Of a stretch of DNA of 64,000 nt, positions 32,360-41,911 are shown in pieces. Position numbers and translations under genes: made by a program. Under the pieces are notes generated by a model, which was not told the DNA's origin, ran no database searches, and was given only the letters and a program-made list of their open reading frames with translations. The stretch's first letter is position 1; every line of letters starts with the position of its first letter. Source of the stretch: Micromonospora rifamycinica (GTDB lineage Bacteria > Actinomycetota > Actinomycetes > Mycobacteriales > Micromonosporaceae); contig NZ_LT607752.1 of NCBI RefSeq assembly GCF_900090265.1, positions 2,914,001-2,978,000 on the forward strand, given 5' to 3'.

Positions 32360-33028
32360 TCACGCCGGTACGGCGGTGACGACGATGTTGTCCCGGTAGT
32401 GGCGGGTCTTCGGGTCGAACGGGCCACCACAGGTGATCAACGTGAGCCGCGGCTTGCCGTCCCGGGCGAAGTACCGGTCCAGCGGGATCTTCGTCTTGGC
32501 GTACTCCTCGCGGGAAACGACCCGGTAGGCCCGCTGCCTCCCGTCGGCGCCGGTGGCGGTGAGGGTGTCGCCGCGGTCCAGTTCGCGGAGCCGGAAGAAC
32601 GCCCCCTTGCCCTGCTCGGAGCTGTCGACGTGACCGGCGACCACCACCGAGCCGGCGGCGGTCTCCAGCCCGGGGCCATACCGGTACCAGCCGATCTGGT
32701 CGACGCTCGGCGGGACGTCGAACTCGTCGGTCCGCGGGTCGACGCCCACCGGGTTGACCGTGGCGGTGACGTCGATCGCCGGGATGCGCAGCTTCACCGG
32801 CGGGACGGTCCGGTCGTCGGCGGGCAGGTCACCGGCGGTCACCGGCACCGACGGGCCACCGCCGGTGCCGGTCGTCGGGCTCGGCGGGCCGCTGCTGGCC
32901 AGCGCCGCCGCCTCGTCCGCGCCGACGTCCTCGGCCGGTTGCGATCCGCAGGCGACCACGGTGGCGATGGTGAGCGCGGCGACGCCGGCGGCCATCGCCG
33001 CCAGCGCCCCGCGGTGTCGCACCGTCAC
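32360..33028 (-). CDS. Class F-type sortase with lipoprotein signal
   Basis: A 222-residue sortase-fold protein. The N-terminal hydrophobic segment ends in TIATVVACGS, which fits a lipobox, so it may be lipid-anchored. The sortase domain (about 85-222) has the catalytic His in VVVAGHVDS, Cys in TLITCGG and Arg in TRHYRDNIVV. Sortases attach surface proteins to the cell wall. The GTG at 33028 overlaps the stop of the upstream DUF4397 gene by 4 bp (GTGA), so the two are translationally coupled and the upstream product is the obvious candidate substrate. Confidence 0.88.
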   Translation of the reverse strand: MTVRHRGALAAMAAGVAALTIATVVACGSQPAEDVGADEAAALASSGPPSPTTGTGGGPSVPVTAGDLPADDRTVPPVKLRIPAIDVTATVNPVGVDPRTDEFDVPPSVDQIGWYRYGPGLETAAGSVVVAGHVDSSEQGKGAFFRLRELDRGDTLTATGADGRQRAYRVVSREEYAKTKIPLDRYFARDGKPRLTLITCGGPFDPKTRHYRDNIVVTAVPA

Positions 33029-33855
33029 CGGCGACCGGTCCGGGTGGCGGCCACCCGCGCTCCGCCGCCGACCAGCAGCAGTACGCCGGCACCGGCCAGC
33101 ACGTACCACCAGGTGTCCACGCCCGTACCGGCCTGGCCGCCGGTGCCGCTGGGCACCCCGCCCGGGGCGGAGTGCAGGCCGGTGATGGTCTGGGCGACCA
33201 GGTCGAGGTTCTTGCCCTCGGCAGAGCCGGTCGCGTAGACGATGGTGGCGGTGCCCTCCTTGAGGTTCAGGTCCGCCGGGCCGATCGCCACGGTGTCGGT
33301 GCCGGCCAGCACCACGTCGGCCTTGACCGTGCCGGCGTCGACGTCGGCCTTGGCCTCCTTCGGGTTGGTCAGCCCCTCGAAGACCGGCTTGCCGCCCGCC
33401 CGGACGTCGACCGCCGGGGCGGCGGCGGTGTGCCGGACGATCAGCCGGGCCTTGCCGGCGGCCAGCTTGGCGGTGTCGTTGACGAACGGGGTGATCTGCG
33501 GCTTGCCGTCCGCGCTGAGGTGCGCGGCGAGGCTGATGTTGGCGCCGCCGGGCACCTCGGCGTCGTCGACCTTCAGGATGGCGCTGCCGATGGGCTGGCC
33601 GGGCTTGGTCAGGGCGATGTCGTACTCGCCCTCGGCGAGGGTCAGCGGGCCGGCCACGTCACCGGGCTTGAAGTTGTCGAGGGTCTTCTTGCCGTTGACG
33701 TAGACGTCGACCGGGGTGTCCGGGATGCCGTGCACGACGGAGACCTTGGACGAGGCGGCGTAGGCCGGGCTCGTGGTCGCGGCGCCGACGCCGGCGAAGG
33801 CCAGGGCGGCCACCGCACCGCCTGCGGCGACCCGACGGAAGATAGCGAGCTGCAT
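33025..33855 (-). CDS. Secreted DUF4397 protein with C-terminal membrane anchor
   Basis: A 276-residue exported protein. The signal peptide (cleavage about AYAASSK, residue 33) is followed by a DUF4397 beta-sandwich region (VSVVHGIPDTPVDVYVNGKK, then IVRHTAAAPAVDVRAGGKPV), which may be a duplicated domain. The C-terminus has a membrane segment (WWYVLAGAGVLLLVGG) and a basic tail, as in sortase substrates, but no clear LPxTG; the nearest is GGVPSGTGGQAGTG. It is translationally coupled to the sortase. The RBS AGGAGG lies 5 bases before the ATG at 33855. Confidence 0.88.
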   Translation of the reverse strand: MQLAIFRRVAAGGAVAALAFAGVGAATTSPAYAASSKVSVVHGIPDTPVDVYVNGKKTLDNFKPGDVAGPLTLAEGEYDIALTKPGQPIGSAILKVDDAEVPGGANISLAAHLSADGKPQITPFVNDTAKLAAGKARLIVRHTAAAPAVDVRAGGKPVFEGLTNPKEAKADVDAGTVKADVVLAGTDTVAIGPADLNLKEGTATIVYATGSAEGKNLDLVAQTITGLHSAPGGVPSGTGGQAGTGVDTWWYVLAGAGVLLLVGGGARVAATRTGRR

Positions 33856-34097
33856 GTCTGCCTCCTGGTGATTGGTGCTGGTTCGTCAGGTCTGGCTTGC
33901 AGAACGGGTTACGCCACCCGTCGCCGCACCGGATGCAGCCGCGGACCACTTTCTTTTTCTTCGTCCGAAGCGCATCCGGCACCGCCGTCGGGGACGAACA
34001 GCAGGTGAGACGAGTGGAGGCGGACACGGACCGGGAGAGTGGGGCGGAGGCTGTGGGAGTTACAGTCGGGCATGCCCCAGGGAAGGCGACCCGCCCG

Positions 34098-34709
34098 GTG
34101 ACGGCGGTGGGAACAGCAGGACAGGACCCCGATCCACCCCCCGACGAGCTGGCCGAGCGCTTCCGGGCGGGTGACGAGAGCGCGCTGCGGGAGGCGTACG
34201 ACCGGTTCGGCCGGGCCGTGTTCCACCTGGCCACCAACACGCTGGCCAACCGCAGCGACGCGGAGGACGTGACCCAGGCGACGTTCGTCGCCGCCTGGCT
34301 GGGGCGGGACACCTTCGACCCGGCCAAGGGTTCGTTGATCGGCTGGCTGCTCGGCATCGGCCGGCGCAAGGTGATCGACCGGCTGCGCGCCTCGGCCCGG
34401 GAGAACCGGGTGGTGGAGACGGTCCGTCAGCTACCCGAGCCGGTCGCCACCGGCGGCGACCCGGACAGCGTGGTCGACCGGCTGGTGATCGCCGACGAGC
34501 TGGCCCGGCTCCCGGACGACCAGCGCCGGATGCTGGAGCTGGCCTTCTACGACGACCTGACCCACCAGCAGATCTCGACGGTGACCGGAGTCCCGCTGGG
34601 TACCGTCAAGAGCCACATCAGGCGGGGCATGGCGAGCTTGAAACGCAGATGGGAGGTGGACGGTGCCACACCTGGAGCACGACCGGCTGGTCTTTCTGGC
34701 GCTCGGTGA
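34098..34709 (+). CDS. ECF-like sigma-70 family RNA polymerase sigma factor
   Basis: About 203 residues with sigma region 2 (AEDVTQATFVAAWLGRDTFD, then IDRLRA) and region 4 (LPDDQRRMLELAFYDDLTHQ, then GTVKSHIRRGMASLKRRW). It resembles SigK-like factors controlled by RskA-type anti-sigma factors. The start is uncertain: GTG at 34098 with GGAAGG 11 bases upstream is used here; GTG at 34014 after AGGTGAG would add 28 residues. The downstream anti-sigma gene overlaps the end by 47 bp. It diverges from the DUF4397-sortase pair, which is a plausible target. Confidence 0.85.
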   Translation: MTAVGTAGQDPDPPPDELAERFRAGDESALREAYDRFGRAVFHLATNTLANRSDAEDVTQATFVAAWLGRDTFDPAKGSLIGWLLGIGRRKVIDRLRASARENRVVETVRQLPEPVATGGDPDSVVDRLVIADELARLPDDQRRMLELAFYDDLTHQQISTVTGVPLGTVKSHIRRGMASLKRRWEVDGATPGARPAGLSGAR

Positions 34710-35532
34710 GAGCGAGGCGGGCCACGGTGAGACCGACCACCTCGCGACGTGTGTGAGCTGTCGGGACGAGCTGGAGGCGCTGCGGCACATCGCCGGGCTG
34801 GGCGCGGACACCCAGGGCCTGCGCGAGCTGCCCGACCCGCCGGCCCACGTGTGGGCGGGCGTGCTGGCCGAGCTCGACGCCGCCGAGAAGCTGCCGTCCC
34901 TGGCCGAGGCGCACCGCCAGGGCCTGCCGGGGGTACGTCCGCAGCCGCTGGCCGAAGAGCCGCCCGGCCTTCCCCACCGGCCGTCGCCGGCGGTGACCGG
35001 TGACCGCCCGGAGCCCCGTCGACAGTCCTCGCGCCCCGACGGGGAGCGTGCCCCCGGGCGACCGGCGACACGGTCCCGGCGGGGCCGGCGGTGGCCTCGG
35101 TGGGCCACCACCGTCGTCACGGCGACCGCCGCCGCGGCGATCGCGGTGCTCGGCACCGTCGCCGTCCTCGGCGACCGGGGCGGACCCACGCCCCAGCAGG
35201 CCGTGCTGGCCAGCGCGCCGCTCACGGCGTACGGCAGCACGCCGAAGGACGCCAACGGTGACGCCCGGGTCTTCGCCGACGGACGACTGCACCTGCACGT
35301 CGCGAATCTCCCGGACGTTTCGGGGTACTACGAGGTGTGGCTGATCAATCCGACGACCATGGAGATGTTCTCGGTGGGTGTGCTGCGCGGTAGCTCGGGC
35401 GACGCCCTGCTGCCCCTGCCGCCGAACGTCGATCTCCAGGCGTACTCGGTGGTCGACGTCTCCGCCGAGCAGTACGACAACCGCCCCGCCCACTCCGGCG
35501 ACAGCCTGCTGAGGGGCACCCTGACGGGCTGA
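34663..35532 (+). CDS. RskA-like membrane anti-sigma factor with zinc motif
   Basis: A 289-residue protein. The N-terminal anti-sigma domain carries HLATCVSCRDEL, an HxxxCxxC zinc-binding motif (about residues 27-34). A basic Pro/Arg-rich linker leads to one membrane segment (about 147-168), and the outer RskA-like domain follows (GYYEVWLINPTTMEMFSVG). It should hold the overlapping sigma factor at the membrane until a signal, often regulated proteolysis, frees it. The GTG at 34663 has GGGAGG 6 bases before. A strong double terminator follows. Confidence 0.9.
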   Translation: MPHLEHDRLVFLALGESEAGHGETDHLATCVSCRDELEALRHIAGLGADTQGLRELPDPPAHVWAGVLAELDAAEKLPSLAEAHRQGLPGVRPQPLAEEPPGLPHRPSPAVTGDRPEPRRQSSRPDGERAPGRPATRSRRGRRWPRWATTVVTATAAAAIAVLGTVAVLGDRGGPTPQQAVLASAPLTAYGSTPKDANGDARVFADGRLHLHVANLPDVSGYYEVWLINPTTMEMFSVGVLRGSSGDALLPLPPNVDLQAYSVVDVSAEQYDNRPAHSGDSLLRGTLTG

Positions 35533-35569
35533 TCGGTGGGCCGGTTCAGCTCCCCGGCCCGCCGATCAG
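35529..35569. terminator. Terminator hairpin overlapping the anti-sigma stop codon
   Basis: CTGATCGGTGGGCCGG (35529-35544) pairs with 35554-35569 over 16 bp with one mismatch. The anti-sigma TGA stop lies in the left arm. It works with a second hairpin at 35601 between convergent genes. Confidence 0.75.
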
Positions 35570-35600
35570 CTCCCTCGCCACCCCGGACTCCCCGGCACGA

Positions 35601-35636
35601 CCAGGCCGCCGCCCGGCACTGCGGGCGGCGGCCTGG
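35601..35636. terminator. Bidirectional terminator hairpin before etfA end
   Basis: CCAGGCCGCCGCCCG (35601-35615) pairs perfectly with 35622-35636, giving a 15-bp stem with a 6-nt loop, 17 bp from the etfA stop. It separates convergent transcription of the anti-sigma gene and etfBA. Confidence 0.85.
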
Positions 35637-35652
35637 TACGGACCGGAACGGG

Positions 35653-36612
35653 TCACTTACGCTTGCGGATCTCCTCGGCGGCCTGCGGGACGATCTTGAA
35701 CAGGTCGCCCACCACGCCGTAGTCGGCCAGCTCGAAGATCGGTGCCTCGCCGTCCTTGTTCACCGCGACGATCGTCTTCGAGGTCTGCATGCCGGCCCGG
35801 TGCTGGATCGCGCCGGAGATGCCCAGCGCGACGTAGAGCTGCGGCGAGACGGTCTTGCCGGTCTGTCCGACCTGGAACTGGTGCGGGTAGTACCCGGAGT
35901 CGACGGCTGCCCGGGACGCCCCGACCGCGCCGCCGAGCAGGTCGGCCAGCTCCTCGACCAGCTTGAAGTTGTCGGCGTTGCCGACGCCGCGACCGCCGGA
36001 GACGACGATGCCGGCCTCGGTCAGCTCGGGGCGGGAGCCCTTCTGCTCGGCGACCCGCTCGACGACCTTCGCCAGCTTGTCGGTGTCGGTGACCGACACG
36101 GTGAGCTGCTCGACGGCCGGGGTGGCCGCCGCCGGGGTCGGGGTGACCGAGTTCGGCCGTACGGTGACCAGCGGCAGGCCCCTGGTGACCCTGGACTTGA
36201 CGATGGTGGAGCCGGCGAAGGCGACCTGGGTGGCGGTGCCGTCGGCGTCGAGGCCGACCACGTCGGTCAGGATGCCGTTGTCCAGCTTGACGGCCAGCCG
36301 GGCGGCGATCTCCTTGCCCTCCTGGGCCGACGCCAGCAGGACGGCGGCCGGCTGCACCCGGTTGACCAGTTCGGCCAGCACCGTCGCCTTGGGGGCCACC
36401 AGGTGACCGTCGATCTCCTCGCTCTCGGCGGCGTAGATCTTCTCCGCGCCGTATTCGCCGAGCTTGGCGCTGAGCGCCTCGGCGGCACCGGCGCCCCCGA
36501 GCACCACGGCGCTCGGGGTGCCCAGCTCGCGGGCCAGGGTGAGCATTTCCAGGGTGACCTTCTTGACGCCGAATTCCCTGGTGGCTTCGACGACGACGAG
36601 TACCTCAGCCAT
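35653..36612 (-). CDS. etfA: Electron transfer flavoprotein subunit alpha
   Basis: A 319-residue EtfA. The C-terminal FAD-binding domain is clear: [38 protein letters not shown] and [20 protein letters not shown]. With EtfB it passes electrons from acyl-CoA dehydrogenases to the quinone pool through ETF dehydrogenase. It lies 11 bp downstream of etfB in one operon. Confidence 0.96.
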   Translation of the reverse strand: MAEVLVVVEATREFGVKKVTLEMLTLARELGTPSAVVLGGAGAAEALSAKLGEYGAEKIYAAESEEIDGHLVAPKATVLAELVNRVQPAAVLLASAQEGKEIAARLAVKLDNGILTDVVGLDADGTATQVAFAGSTIVKSRVTRGLPLVTVRPNSVTPTPAAATPAVEQLTVSVTDTDKLAKVVERVAEQKGSRPELTEAGIVVSGGRGVGNADNFKLVEELADLLGGAVGASRAAVDSGYYPHQFQVGQTGKTVSPQLYVALGISGAIQHRAGMQTSKTIVAVNKDGEAPIFELADYGVVGDLFKIVPQAAEEIRKRK

Positions 36613-36623
36613 GTTCAGACCCC

Positions 36624-37403
36624 TCAGACGAACTTCTCGGTGGCGAGGAACTCGACCAGCTTGACGCCGCCGGAGCCCTCGTCGGTGATCTTCGCGCCGC
36701 CGGAGCGCGGTGGACGCTTGGTGTGCTCGACGACGGCGCTGGTCGCACCCTCGAAACCCACCTCGGTGGGCGCGACGCCCAGGTCGGCCAGGGAGAGCGT
36801 CTTCACCGGCTTCTTCTTGGCCGCCATGATGCCCTTGAAGGAGGGGTAGCGCGGTTCGTTGATGGTGTCCCAGACCGAGACGACGGCCGGGGTGGCGGCG
36901 GTGACCACCTCGTAGCCCTCCTCGGTCTGCCGCTCCACGGTCAGCGTCGCGCCGTCCACGGTGAGCTTGCGGGCACCGGTCAGCGCGGCGACCCCCAACC
37001 GCTCGGCGAGCATGTGCGGCATGACCTGCACCCGGCCGTCGGTCGACTCGGCGCCGCAGATCACCAGGTCGGCGTTGAGCTGGCCGAGGGCGGCGGCGAG
37101 CACCTTCGAGGTGGCCACCGCGCAGGACCCGTGCAGGGCGTCGTCGAGGACGTGTACGGCGGAGTCCGGCCCCATGGAGAGCGCCTTGCGGATCGACTCG
37201 GTGGCCCGGTCCGGTCCCATGGTCAGGATGGTGACCTCGCCGCCGTGCGCCTCCTTGATCTTGAGCGCCTCCTCGATGGCGTACTCGTCCATCTCGTTGA
37301 TGACGTTGTTCGCCGAACCGCGGTCGACGGTGTTGTCGTCAGCGCGCAGGTTGCGGTCCGCGCCCGAATCAGGCACCTGCTTGACGAGTACGACGATGTT
37401 CAT
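36624..37403 (-). CDS. etfB: Electron transfer flavoprotein subunit beta
   Basis: A 259-residue EtfB that binds AMP and forms the ETF heterodimer with EtfA. Recognisable stretches are MNIVVLVKQVPDSGADRNL at the N-terminus, NEMDEYAIEEALKIKEAHGG, and the AAKKKPVKTLSLADLGV recognition loop near the C-terminus. It is the first gene of etfBA; the 204 bp upstream contain a possible -10 (TAACAT, 37525-37530 on the minus strand) and a partial palindrome. Confidence 0.96.
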   Translation of the reverse strand: MNIVVLVKQVPDSGADRNLRADDNTVDRGSANNVINEMDEYAIEEALKIKEAHGGEVTILTMGPDRATESIRKALSMGPDSAVHVLDDALHGSCAVATSKVLAAALGQLNADLVICGAESTDGRVQVMPHMLAERLGVAALTGARKLTVDGATLTVERQTEEGYEVVTAATPAVVSVWDTINEPRYPSFKGIMAAKKKPVKTLSLADLGVAPTEVGFEGATSAVVEHTKRPPRSGGAKITDEGSGGVKLVEFLATEKFV

Positions 37404-37526
37404 CGCGATTCGACGACCCTCCTGTTGGTGGTGTGCGATCTGCTCGCCCGGTCAAGGGCGGAGCTTCGCGCGTCCGTTGACACCCGGTCAACCGCGGGGT
37501 GCTGTGCAGTTGCCCACGAACGCCAT

Positions 37527-37546
37527 GTTACCTGCCAGTAGGTTAC
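37527..37546. promoter_or_regulatory. Partial palindrome upstream of etfBA
   Basis: GTTACCTGCCAGTAGGTTAC contains ACCT-N6-AGGT inverted arms flanked by directly repeated GTTAC. It sits over a possible -10 (TAACAT on the minus strand, 37525-37530), so it could be a repressor site for a fatty-acid regulon. Low confidence. Confidence 0.3.
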
Positions 37547-37607
37547 TGTTCCCGGGCACCCACAGTGACACGGCTCACCGCGTACCCGCCAATCTCGGCG
37601 GGCGGGG

Positions 37608-38018
37608 TCAGGCCGGCTCGGCCAGCGCGGTCCGGATCCGGTCGATGACGTCCGCCTCGGCCGGCGTCACCCCCCGGTGCGCGCGGGCCACCTGCTCGGC
37701 CGCAGCCACCACCAGCTCGCGGTACACGGACAGGTCGGCCGGGGACTTGGCCCGCAGGATGTCCACCGCGCGGCCCAGCGCCGGTAGCACCACCGACTCG
37801 ACCTCCAGGGCCGAGTCCCGGGGCAGCCGGGGCAGCGAGCCGCCGGTGAGCGCCTCCTTCACCAGTCCGCTCGCGCCCGCGAACGCCCCGGACGCGGCGA
37901 AGCTCTCCCGGATCATCGCGAACACCCCCGGATCGGCGTTCGACACCAGGAAGACCGCCCCGAAGGCGCCCGTCTTGAGGACCTGCTGCTCGTCGTCCGT
38001 CAGCCGCTGCTCCATCAT
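37608..38018 (-). CDS. Uncharacterised protein coupled to GNAT
   Basis: A 136-residue, mainly helical soluble protein (MEQRLTDDEQQVLKTGAFGA ... VIDRIRTALAEPA) that I do not recognise. The start ATG at 38018 overlaps the stop codon of the upstream acetyltransferase gene (TGATG), so it is translationally coupled to it. A second ATG follows directly. No transmembrane segment or known motif is seen. Confidence 0.75.
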   Translation of the reverse strand: MMEQRLTDDEQQVLKTGAFGAVFLVSNADPGVFAMIRESFAASGAFAGASGLVKEALTGGSLPRLPRDSALEVESVVLPALGRAVDILRAKSPADLSVYRELVVAAAEQVARAHRGVTPAEADVIDRIRTALAEPA

Positions 38019-38815
38019 CACGGAGTGTAGACGTACGGGGTGGTCGTGGTGACCGGGACGAAGCCGAGTCGCTCCAGGATCGGCCGGCTGTCCTCCGAGG
38101 CGTCCACCTGCAACAGCGTCTTGCCCCGCTGGTCGGCCAGCCGTGCCCGGTAGGCCACCAGCGCCCGGTAGACGCCCCGGCGTCGCCACGGCACGAGCGT
38201 CGAGCCGCCCCACAGGCTGGCGAAGCCGGTGCCGTTGAGATAGCGCACCCAGGCGGCGCTGACCACGACGCCCTCCGCCTCGGCCACCAGCACGGTGATC
38301 GACTGCGGGTCCGCCTCGATCTCCCGGAGCAGGCCGGTGACCAGGTGCGAACGGTCGCTACGCCAGACCTCCTCCTCCATCGCGGCGATCCGCACCAGGT
38401 CGTCCCGGCTGGTGACCTCGCGCAGCCGTACCCCCTCGGGGAGCACCGGCACGGCGGCGGCCAGCGGCGCGACCGGGCCGATCAGGACGGTCTCCCGGTC
38501 CTCCGGCACGAAGCCGGCGGCGCGCAGCCGCTCCGGCAGGTCGGCGGGCTCGTCGTGGCTGTTGTGCTTCCACTCCACCGACTCGCCGCGCTGCCGGAAC
38601 AGCTCGACCTGGCGGGCGATCAGCGCGTCCAGCTCCGCGCCGGCCAGCCCGTCCAGCGTGCGGTAGGTGAGGAAACCGCCGTGGTCCAGGCCCAGCACCC
38701 GCACCAGCGGCCCGTCCCGTTCGATGGTCACGCCGGCCGGGACCGGGTCGGGGATCTCCGGCCGGAGCTGTCGGTCGTAGGTGTCACGCAGGGTGGTGGC
38801 ATCAAGATCTGTCAC
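38018..38815 (-). CDS. GNAT family N-acetyltransferase
   Basis: A 265-residue protein with a C-terminal GNAT fold. The acetyl-CoA-binding motif A is VPWRRRGVYRALVAYRARLA (about residues 205-224), followed by ILERLGFVPVTTTTPYVYTP. An N-terminal helical region of about 130 residues precedes it. The acetyl acceptor is unknown. The GTG at 38815 has GGAGC just upstream. It is coupled to a small unknown gene downstream. Confidence 0.85.
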   Translation of the reverse strand: MTDLDATTLRDTYDRQLRPEIPDPVPAGVTIERDGPLVRVLGLDHGGFLTYRTLDGLAGAELDALIARQVELFRQRGESVEWKHNSHDEPADLPERLRAAGFVPEDRETVLIGPVAPLAAAVPVLPEGVRLREVTSRDDLVRIAAMEEEVWRSDRSHLVTGLLREIEADPQSITVLVAEAEGVVVSAAWVRYLNGTGFASLWGGSTLVPWRRRGVYRALVAYRARLADQRGKTLLQVDASEDSRPILERLGFVPVTTTTPYVYTP

Positions 38816-38856
38816 CGCTCCAGGCTAGGCCGACCGTAAAGCGGATAATCGGCGTC

Positions 38857-39249
38857 GTGTGGCAGGCGATCAGACGGTGGTTCGACCCGTCGGACCTCGA
38901 CTCCGTGGGGACCACCCCGGACTACCGCTTCTCGCTGGCCAACGAACGGACCTTCCTGGCCTGGCTGCGCACCGGGCTGGCGCTGATCGCCGGCGGGCTG
39001 GCCGCCGCCCAGTTCCTGCCGCCGCTGCCGCTGCGACACCTGCGCGAGGCGATCGCCGTGGCGTTGCTGCTGCTCGGCGGCACGGTCGCGGTTCGCGCGG
39101 TGGACCACTGGTCGCGTACCGAACGGGCCATCCGGCTCGGCGACCGCCTGCCGGCCTCCCGTTTTCCGGCCGTGCTCGCCCTGATCGTGGCGGTGGGCGC
39201 GCTGCTGCTGGTGGTGGCCGTCCTGGTGCGCGGGGTTAGCGGCCGGTGA
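38857..39249 (+). CDS. DUF202 (YidH-like) membrane protein
   Basis: A 130-residue protein with three membrane segments and the DUF202 signature DYRFSLANERTFLAWLRTGLA near the N-terminus. Members are small inner-membrane proteins of unknown function. A GATAAT sits about 10 bases before the GTG at 38857, so the transcript may be leaderless or nearly so. The stop overlaps the next DUF202 gene by 4 bp. Confidence 0.85.
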   Translation: MWQAIRRWFDPSDLDSVGTTPDYRFSLANERTFLAWLRTGLALIAGGLAAAQFLPPLPLRHLREAIAVALLLLGGTVAVRAVDHWSRTERAIRLGDRLPASRFPAVLALIVAVGALLLVVAVLVRGVSGR

Positions 39250-39566
39250 CCGGCGGCCCGGGGCGCGCGGGCGGCGATCCCGGCCTGCAACCGGAGCGCA
39301 CCCGGCTGGCCTGGCGGCGTACCGCGCTGGCGTTCACGGTGGTCGGCGTGCTGGCGGTCCGGCTGGCGCTCACCGGGGACATCGCCGGGGCGTTGCTCGC
39401 CGGGGTGACGGTGCTGCTCTGGTGGGTGACGTTGGTGGCCACCTGGGGGCGGGCCACCGGTCGCCGCCGGGCGGCGGTCGACGCCCGGGCGGTACCGCTG
39501 GTGGCCCTCGCCGCGGCCGGTTTCGCGCTGCTCTGCGTGTCGCTGGTGCTGCGTGGGGTGTGGTGA
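39246..39566 (+). CDS. DUF202 membrane protein, second copy
   Basis: A 106-residue DUF202 protein with the motif LQPERTRLAWRRTALAFTVV and two to three membrane segments. The GTG at 39246 overlaps the previous gene's TGA (GTGA), so the two DUF202 proteins are made together and may form a heteromeric membrane complex. Function is unknown. Confidence 0.85.
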   Translation: MTGGPGRAGGDPGLQPERTRLAWRRTALAFTVVGVLAVRLALTGDIAGALLAGVTVLLWWVTLVATWGRATGRRRAAVDARAVPLVALAAAGFALLCVSLVLRGVW

Positions 39567-39593
39567 CGCGCAACGCTGCGTCATGATGGGGGC

Positions 39594-39968
39594 ATGGCCC
39601 GGCTCTACGTGCTGTTGTTCCTGATCCAGGTGGTGCTCGCCGCCTGCGCGCTGATCAGTTGCCTGTCCGCCGACGACGGTACGGTCCGCGGGCTGCCCCG
39701 GTTCCTCTGGGTATTGGTCATCCTCGTCTTCCCGCTGATCGGGGCGGTCGCCTGGTTCCTCGCCGGGCGTCCCGTGCCCCGGGGGGACCGGCGGGGCTGG
39801 TCGTCCGGCCCGCGGCGGCCCGTCGCGCCGGACGACGACCCGGAGTTCCTGAAGTCGATCGACGAACGGGCGAACCGCGACGACCACGCCCTGTTCCAGC
39901 GGTGGGAGGAGGACCTGCACCGCCGGGAGGACGACCGGCCCCGCGGCGGTGAGCGGCCCGAACTCTGA
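39594..39968 (+). CDS. PLDc_N-domain small membrane protein
   Basis: A 124-residue protein with two membrane segments (about 4-24 and 36-58, separated by LSADDGTVRGLPRFLW), matching the phospholipase D N-terminal membrane domain (PLDc_N) without a catalytic part. The acidic/basic tail faces the cytoplasm. Function is unknown; a close spacing (27 bp) to the DUF202 pair suggests one transcript. Confidence 0.8.
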   Translation: MARLYVLLFLIQVVLAACALISCLSADDGTVRGLPRFLWVLVILVFPLIGAVAWFLAGRPVPRGDRRGWSSGPRRPVAPDDDPEFLKSIDERANRDDHALFQRWEEDLHRREDDRPRGGERPEL

Positions 39969-39979
39969 CCCCGGCCGGG

Positions 39980-40794
39980 TCAGACCCGACGGCGCAGGCC
40001 CCGCACCGCGAGCGGGGCGAAGACCGCGGCGATGGCGACCGCCCACAGCAGCGACTGGAGGACCGGCCCGGCGACCGGCCCACCGACCAGCAGCCCGCGC
40101 AGCGCGTTCGCCAGGATGGTCACCGGGTTGACCTCGACCCAGTGCTGGAGCCAGGACGGCATGGTCTCGGTCGGCACGAAGGCGTTGCTGGTGAAGCTGA
40201 GCGGGAAGATCACCGTGAAGCCGAAGATCTGGACCTTGTCCGGTTCGCTGACCAGCACGCCGACCAGCACCGACATCCAGGCGGCGGCGAGCGAGAAGAC
40301 CAGCAGCAGGGCGAACGCGCCGAGCAGCCCGAACAGGCCGTTGCCGAGCCGGAAGCCGAGGATCATCCCGACCCCGAGGAGCAGGGTCAACGACCAGGCC
40401 TGCTTGACTGTGTCAGCGACGATCCGGCCGGCGAGCGGGGACCAGCGGGCCACGGGCAGCGACCGCAGCCGGTCGAAGACGCCCTTGGTGAGATCCTGGT
40501 TGAGCCCGAAGCCGGTGGTCATCGTGGCGAAGAAGGCGTTCTGCACGATGATGCCGGGCAACGCGAACGTCAGGTACTCCCCCGGGCTGCCCGAGATCGC
40601 CCCGCCGAAGACGTAGGTGAAGAGCAGCACGAACATCACCGGCTGGATGCTCAGGTCGAGCAGCTCCATCGGATTGTGTTTGATCTGCACCAGGCTGCGC
40701 CAGGCCAGCGTGCCGGTGTGCCGCAGGCCCGCGGTCAGGCCGAGCCGGCGGGCCGGCGCGGGACGGGCCGACGGGGTGGCGACGGTCGCGGCGG

Positions 40795-40798
<4 letters not shown>
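39980..40798 (-). CDS. ABC-2 type transporter permease (DrrB-like)
   Basis: A 272-residue permease with six membrane segments and the ABC-2 signature region (DRLRSLPVARWSPLAGRIVAD). Its ATG at 40798 overlaps the ATPase stop by 4 bp (ATGA). With the upstream DrrA-like ATPase it forms an exporter of the daunorubicin-resistance type, for a drug, lipid or natural product. The substrate is not known. Confidence 0.92.
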
Positions 40799-41778
<980 letters not shown>

Positions 41779-41794
41779 CAGAACTCCCGTCGTT

Positions 41795-41815
41795 ATCGCT
41801 GGATCGTCCAACGAT
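41795..41815. promoter_or_regulatory. Near-perfect palindrome at the ABC exporter promoter
   Basis: Arms ATCGCTGGA (41795-41803) and TCCAACGAT (41807-41815) match at 8 of 9 positions around TCG. Its size, symmetry and place just upstream of a drug-exporter gene fit a TetR-family operator, but no regulator gene is adjacent in the window. Confidence 0.6.
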
Positions 41816-41911
41816 GGGCGAGGGGTCTGACGTTACGTGTGTCGCCGCTGTCATTCCGCCGATTTATCCGCCCGGCAGAACACGGCCGCCGCCGGGCGCG
41901 GTGCCGGGCTT

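Noticed and set aside
34014..34097. Longer sigma factor start at GTG 34014
   Set aside because: Possible, since AGGTGAG precedes it, but it adds 28 residues without sigma-family similarity; kept only as an alternative start.
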